Origin: Bradyrhizobium ivorense
GTDB lineage: Bacteria > Pseudomonadota > Alphaproteobacteria > Rhizobiales > Xanthobacteraceae
Reading direction: 5' to 3'
Assembly (NCBI RefSeq): GCF_900696085.1
Contig: NZ_CAADFC020000033.1
Coordinates: 434,001 to 498,000 of the forward strand
Length of the DNA: 64,000 nt
The translations under genes and the position numbers were made by a program. Each line of letters begins with the position of its first letter. Position 1 is the first letter of the stretch. The notes beneath the pieces were generated by a model. The model did not search any database. It was not told where the DNA came from and saw nothing but the letters and a program-made list of their open reading frames with translations. Below are positions 60,624-64,000 of the stretch, in pieces.

Positions 60624-61035
60624 GCGGTATCGCCGTTCAGGTCGCGCCGCCGCGGACGCGACCGACTAGCCCGAACGGATCGGCCGCGAGGCCGGTTGCT
60701 GTGACACATCCGCCGGTCGGGCCGGGACCATATCAAAGCGCTGCCATCGGCGATGGTGGCGCTTTTTTCTTTGCCGATGCAGATGCCGCGCGTGTGGACC
60801 GCGCGCTGATCGCGCACCGCGCGCAAGCCGGCGCGACACCTTGCCATTCTGTCGCGCGGCCAATCGTCGCCCGAATGTGCGGCGACCTCAGAACTCCGCA
60901 TTTGCCGCGTTGAAGCAGCGTCCGCAAACCAAGTGCGCTGGACCAGTCTGCAGGATCATCTGCAAGCCTCGTCTTTTTGTCGCAGCAACCCGGCGACCGC
61001 ATGGACGTTTTCAAGCTTCAACCAAGGAGAACTCA
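60624..61035. other. Intergenic region between the HTH regulator and the His-rich protein
   Basis: A 412-bp gap. It contains the terminator at 60735-60768 and, to its right, the presumed promoter and leader of the His-rich gene. The in-frame open stretch 60841-61035 is Arg/Pro-rich and does not look like protein. No further gene is supported. Confidence 0.55.
60735..60768 (+). terminator. Rho-independent terminator
   Basis: AAAGCGCTGCCATC pairs with GATGGTGGCGCTTT (two G-U pairs) around GGC, followed by TTTTTT. It is a strong intrinsic terminator 112 bp after the HTH regulator stop. Confidence 0.8.
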
Positions 61036-61362
61036 ATGAACATCAAGCTTGCTGTGATTGGACTGGCCGCGCTCGGAAGCGCAGCCCTGATGTCCGGCGC
61101 CGCGTCCGCGATGCCGAACGGGCTGCCGCAGGCCAGCCACATCGCAGGCGAAGCGTCCAATGTCGGCCAGGTGCGCCAGGTCTGCGACCGCTGGGGCCGC
61201 TGCTATTGGCAGCCGGGCGGTTACGGCTACGGGCCGCGCCATCATGGCTGGCATCATCGCCCGCATTTCCACCATCGCCACCATCACCACGGGCATCGCC
61301 ATCACGGCGGACACCACGGCGGTGGACATCACGGCGGGCACCATGGCGGACACCGACGCTAA
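61036..61362 (+). CDS. Secreted histidine/glycine-rich small protein
   Basis: A 108-aa protein with ribosome site AAGGAGAA and signal peptide MNIKLAVIGLAALGSAALMS ending ASA. The mature protein has a short Cys-containing motif (VCDRWGRCYWQPGG) and a C-terminal 40 residues that are over half histidine, in HHGG repeats. Such tails bind nickel, zinc or copper. Similar Gly/His-rich periplasmic proteins are common in rhizobia, but their function is unproven. It is likely periplasmic metal-buffering or envelope-stress related. It is followed directly by a hairpin terminator. Confidence 0.78.
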   Translation: MNIKLAVIGLAALGSAALMSGAASAMPNGLPQASHIAGEASNVGQVRQVCDRWGRCYWQPGGYGYGPRHHGWHHRPHFHHRHHHHGHRHHGGHHGGGHHGGHHGGHRR

Positions 61363-61370
61363 CTTTCAGC

Positions 61371-61390
61371 GAGGGGGCTTCGGCCCCCTC
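61371..61390. terminator. Bidirectional hairpin terminator with UUCG loop
   Basis: GAGGGGGC-TTCG-GCCCCCTC forms a perfect 8-bp stem with the extra-stable TTCG loop. It lies 8 bp after the His-rich gene and 13 bp before the stop of the convergent dehydrogenase gene. The T-tract is short, so it probably terminates both transcripts with modest efficiency. Confidence 0.7.
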
Positions 61391-61402
61391 GTCCTTGTCA
61401 GG

Positions 61403-62485
61403 CTAAAGTGCCGCCAGCACCGCCTTGGCGACGTCGGCGGTGCCGTTGCTGCCGCCGAACTCCATCGGCCGGATGCCGCCGGCATAGGCCTTGTCGACCG
61501 CACGCTCGATCCGTTCAGCGGCCTCAGTCGCGCTCTCGATGCCGTGCTTGTCGGCAAGCCAGTCCAGCATCATCGCCGCCGAGAGGATCATCGCGGTCGG
61601 GTTGGCCTTGCCCTGCCCCATAATGTCGGGCGCGGTGCCGTGACACGGCTGGAACACGGCGTGACGATCGCCGATATCGGCCGACGGCGCCATGCCCATG
61701 CCGCCGATAAGGCCGGCGGTGAGGTCTGACAGGATGTCGCCGAACATGTTCTCCATCACCATGACGTCGAAATCCCAGGGCCGCTTCACCAGCAGCGCCG
61801 AGCAGGCGTCGACATAGAGGCGGTCGGTCTTGACGTCGGGATGGCGTTTGGCGGCATCGTCGAACATGTCGCGGAAGAACGCAAATGCCTTGAACACATT
61901 CGCCTTGTCGACGCAGGTCAGCCCGCCGCCAACGCGGCCGCGCGCCTTGCGCCGCTCGGCGAGGCGGAAGGAGAATTCGAACAGCCGCTCCGAGGTCTTG
62001 CGCGTGATCACCAGGGTCTCGCGCGCCTCGCTCTCGGTGACGACGCCCTTGCCCATCGAGGCGAACAGGCCTTCGGTGGATTCCCTGATCACGACGAGGT
62101 CGATACCCTTCTGATCGGCGCCGACGATCGGGCTCGGCACGCCGGGGATTAGCCGCGCCGGACGCACGCCGGCATAGAGATCGAAATGAAAGCGCAGCTC
62201 GACCTGCGGCATGATCTCGGTGTTATCGGGGTAGCGCACCGACGGCAGGCCGCAGGCCCCGAGCAGGATCGCGTCCGCTTCCTCGCACAGCCGTACCGTG
62301 GAGTCGGGCATCGACTTGCCGGTCTCCTTGTAGTTGTTGGCGCCGGCCGGCGCCTCGGTAAAGCGGAAGCTGAGGCCGGTCGAGGCCTCGATCTTGCGCA
62401 GCACTTCGAGCGCCGGCGCCATCACCTCCGGTCCGATGCCGTCGCCACCGAGCACGGCGATGTGGAATGCGTTGTTGGCGGACAT
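61403..62485 (-). CDS. Isocitrate/isopropylmalate dehydrogenase-family enzyme
   Basis: A 360-aa beta-decarboxylating dehydrogenase distinct from the LeuB-like protein at 14805. Its active-site strand is VIRESTEGLFASMG (where LeuB has ELTGGIYFG), with CVDKANVFKAFAFFRDMF, MFGDILSDL and QPCHGTAPDIMGQGKANPTA. This places it nearer to tartrate/malate, homoisocitrate or NAD-isocitrate dehydrogenases. It should oxidise and decarboxylate a malate- or tartrate-type acid. It stands alone, without operon partners, so the substrate is open. Confidence 0.83.
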   Translation of the reverse strand: MSANNAFHIAVLGGDGIGPEVMAPALEVLRKIEASTGLSFRFTEAPAGANNYKETGKSMPDSTVRLCEEADAILLGACGLPSVRYPDNTEIMPQVELRFHFDLYAGVRPARLIPGVPSPIVGADQKGIDLVVIRESTEGLFASMGKGVVTESEARETLVITRKTSERLFEFSFRLAERRKARGRVGGGLTCVDKANVFKAFAFFRDMFDDAAKRHPDVKTDRLYVDACSALLVKRPWDFDVMVMENMFGDILSDLTAGLIGGMGMAPSADIGDRHAVFQPCHGTAPDIMGQGKANPTAMILSAAMMLDWLADKHGIESATEAAERIERAVDKAYAGGIRPMEFGGSNGTADVAKAVLAAL

Positions 62486-62512
62486 GGGAGGCTCCTTCGG
62501 AAGACGAACTAG

Positions 62513-62590
62513 ACTGTCATTCCGGGGCGATGCGAAGCATCGAACCCGGAATCTCGAGATTCCGGGTTCGCTTCGCGCCCCGGAATGACG
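62513..62590. repeat. Palindromic repeat, GTCATTCCGGGGC family
   Basis: Opens GTCATTCCGGGGCGATGCGA and closes with the complement CGCCCCGGAATGACG, with a central GGAATCTCGAGATTCC palindrome. It is a second member of the element at 10066-10107 and occupies most of the 112-bp gap between two genes on the same strand. Confidence 0.8.
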
Positions 62591-62597
62591 ATGTGAA

Positions 62598-63668
62598 CTA
62601 CGGCGTCAGCACGGCACGGCCGACCAGCTGGCCCTTTTGCAGATTGGTCAGCGCCTCGTTGGCCTTGGCGAGCGGCATCGGCGTCACCGGGATCGCCGGG
62701 ATCTTCTTGGTGCGGACGAGGTCGAGCAGTTCCTGCGTCTCGCGCAAATTGCCGACATAGCTGCCCTGAATGGTCACCGCCTTGATCGGGATCAGCGGCA
62801 GCGCCCAGGTCGCGCCGCCGCCGAACAGGCCGACGATCACGAGCTTGCCGCCCTTGGTCAGGCAATCGAAGCCGAGCTGCGAGGTCTGGGCGTTGCCGAC
62901 CAGGTCGATCGCGGCGCGGATCGGCTGGCCGGCCTTCTTCATCAGCTGTTCCAGCGCATCGGGCGCCTTGCCGTCGACGGTCGCGAGCGCACCGGCAGCT
63001 TCCGCCGCCTCGCGCTTCCTGGCATCGATGTCGACCACGATGGCGCCCTTGCCGCCCATCGCCTTCAACAGCGACAGCGCCATCAGGCCGAGGCCGCCGG
63101 CGCCGAAGATTACGATCGGGGTGTCCAGATCCTTCTCGACCTTCTTCAGCGCGCTGTAGGTGGTGACGCCCGAGCAGGCGTAGGGCGCGGCGGTGACGGG
63201 ATCGAGCCCCTTCAGGTTGAGCAGATATTTCGGATGCGGCACCGTCATGTGATCGGCATAGCCGCCGTCACAATAGACGCCGAGCGCATTCGGCTTGATC
63301 GCGCACATGTTCTCGTCGCCGCCGAGGCAGGTCGGGCACTTGCCGCAGCCGAGCCAGGGATAGGCCAGCGCGACGTCGCCGACCTTGAGGTCGCCCTTGT
63401 CGGCGTCCTTGACGTCCGGCCCGAACGCGACGACCTCGCCGACCGTCTCGTGACCCATCGTGCGCGGCAGCGAGACGCCGCGATCCTTCAGCGACAGCGG
63501 CTTGCGGCCATGGCCGAGATCATAGCCGCCCTCCCAGATATGCAGGTCGGAGTGACAAACGCCGGCCGCCTTGACCTTGATCAGCACCTGGGTGCCCGAC
63601 GGTTGCGGCGTCGGCTGATCGACTTCCTTCAGCGGCGCATTGAAATCGACGACCTGAAAGCTCTTCAT
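62598..63668 (-). CDS. Zinc-dependent alcohol dehydrogenase
   Basis: A 356-aa medium-chain dehydrogenase from ATG 63668 (MKSFQVVDFNAPLK) with GGGAGAACAGCG upstream. Catalytic zinc residues are in GVCHSDLHIWEGG and GHETVGEVVAFG; the four structural-zinc cysteines are visible in WLGCGKCPTCLGGDENMC; the cofactor motif is IFGAGGLGLMALSLLKAMGG. Both zinc sites are complete. The relatives I recognise act on short alcohols or NDMA-type acceptors. The substrate is not evident from the neighbours. Confidence 0.88.
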   Translation of the reverse strand: MKSFQVVDFNAPLKEVDQPTPQPSGTQVLIKVKAAGVCHSDLHIWEGGYDLGHGRKPLSLKDRGVSLPRTMGHETVGEVVAFGPDVKDADKGDLKVGDVALAYPWLGCGKCPTCLGGDENMCAIKPNALGVYCDGGYADHMTVPHPKYLLNLKGLDPVTAAPYACSGVTTYSALKKVEKDLDTPIVIFGAGGLGLMALSLLKAMGGKGAIVVDIDARKREAAEAAGALATVDGKAPDALEQLMKKAGQPIRAAIDLVGNAQTSQLGFDCLTKGGKLVIVGLFGGGATWALPLIPIKAVTIQGSYVGNLRETQELLDLVRTKKIPAIPVTPMPLAKANEALTNLQKGQLVGRAVLTP

Positions 63669-63754
63669 CGCTGTTCTCCCGGTAGCTTTGTTCTTGCGGC
63701 GGACCTTGCCACGCCCGTCCCTTGAGGACAAACGCAGTATTGGTCACCCCTTAT

Positions 63755-64000
63755 TCAGACCAGCGGATGATGGCAAGCCGCGAACTGGCCGGGCGCGACG
63801 ATGCGCAGTTCCGGAACCTCGCTGGCGCAGCGCGCATCGGCCCGCGGGCAGCGGGTACGGAAGCGGCAGCCCGAGGGCGGCGCGATCGGCGACGGCGGTT
63901 CGCCGACCGGAATGCTCTGGGTCGGGCGGACATCCGGATCGGGCACCGGGATCGCCTCGATCAGCAGCGCGGTATAGGGATGCGCCGGGCGCGCGAACAG
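63755..64000 (-). CDS. Oligopeptide/dipeptide ABC transporter ATP-binding protein (C-terminal end, truncated by the window)
   Basis: The reverse strand is open from the right edge to a TGA at 63755, encoding LFARPAHPYTALLIEAIPVPDP near the edge and ending AACHHPLV. This is the C-terminal oligo_HPY domain of Dpp/Opp-type ATPases, with HPYTALL and the cysteine-bearing GCRFRTRCPRADARC motif. The ATPase core lies outside the window. It would power uptake of peptides or similar solutes. Confidence 0.85.
   Translation of the reverse strand: MFARPAHPYTALLIEAIPVPDPDVRPTQSIPVGEPPSPIAPPSGCRFRTRCPRADARCASEVPELRIVAPGQFAACHHPLV

Overview
The window is GC-rich and gene-dense. It is packed with transporters, dehydrogenases and aromatic or sugar-acid catabolic genes, and it carries several families of long palindromic intergenic repeats. 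This fits a soil alphaproteobacterium, most probably Bradyrhizobium or a close relative; that is an inference from gene content and repeat style, not from a marker gene. No rRNA or tRNA gene and no CRISPR array was seen. Both ends cut through genes: a membrane desaturase at the left edge and an oligopeptide-type ABC ATPase at the right edge.

Layout. 1-1.7 kb: desaturase and MetX-like hydrolase behind a palindromic operator. 1.9-10.1 kb: a complete D-glucarate/D-galactarate pathway (GudP-like transporter, LysR regulator, KdgD, GudD, 2-oxoglutarate-semialdehyde dehydrogenase, GarD); the transporter and kdgD share an operator/promoter module of identical geometry. 10.1-12 kb: CYTH-CHAD protein and a 58-aa ORF. 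12-18.9 kb: a tightly overlapping operon of LeuC/LeuD/LeuB paralogues with an NMT1-type ABC importer, divergent from an IclR gene of apparently lower GC. 19.2-20.4 kb: an ISAs1-family element. 20.4-31 kb: FAH-family enzyme, PPK2, a split amino-acid ABC system with a DadA-like oxidase, an MHS transporter/SDR/deacetylase operon and a zinc dehydrogenase. 32-37.7 kb: a giant autotransporter with two repeat supermodules. 37.9-42.9 kb: DMT transporter, aldo/keto reductase, and an aldehyde dehydrogenase facing a ModE/PBP-type regulator. 42.9-48.6 kb: a gamma-resorcylate catabolic cluster (decarboxylase, permease, hydroxyquinol-type dioxygenase, MarR regulator, flavin hydroxylase). 48.6-54.5 kb: SMP-30 protein, globin, NrtABD-type importer with a candidate sigma-54 promoter, and a second intradiol dioxygenase. 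54.7-59.3 kb: serine hydrolase, HWE histidine kinase, and dctA behind a consensus sigma-54 promoter. 59.3-64 kb: small conserved proteins, a PraR-like HTH regulator, a His-rich secreted protein, a decarboxylating dehydrogenase and an alcohol dehydrogenase.

The strongest biological leads are the leuCDB-ABC operon (unknown alkylmalate-like substrate), the shared gudP/kdgD promoter module, the gamma-resorcylate cluster with active-site residues at exactly the published positions, the two-supermodule autotransporter, and the sigma-54 promoters of dctA and nrtA.
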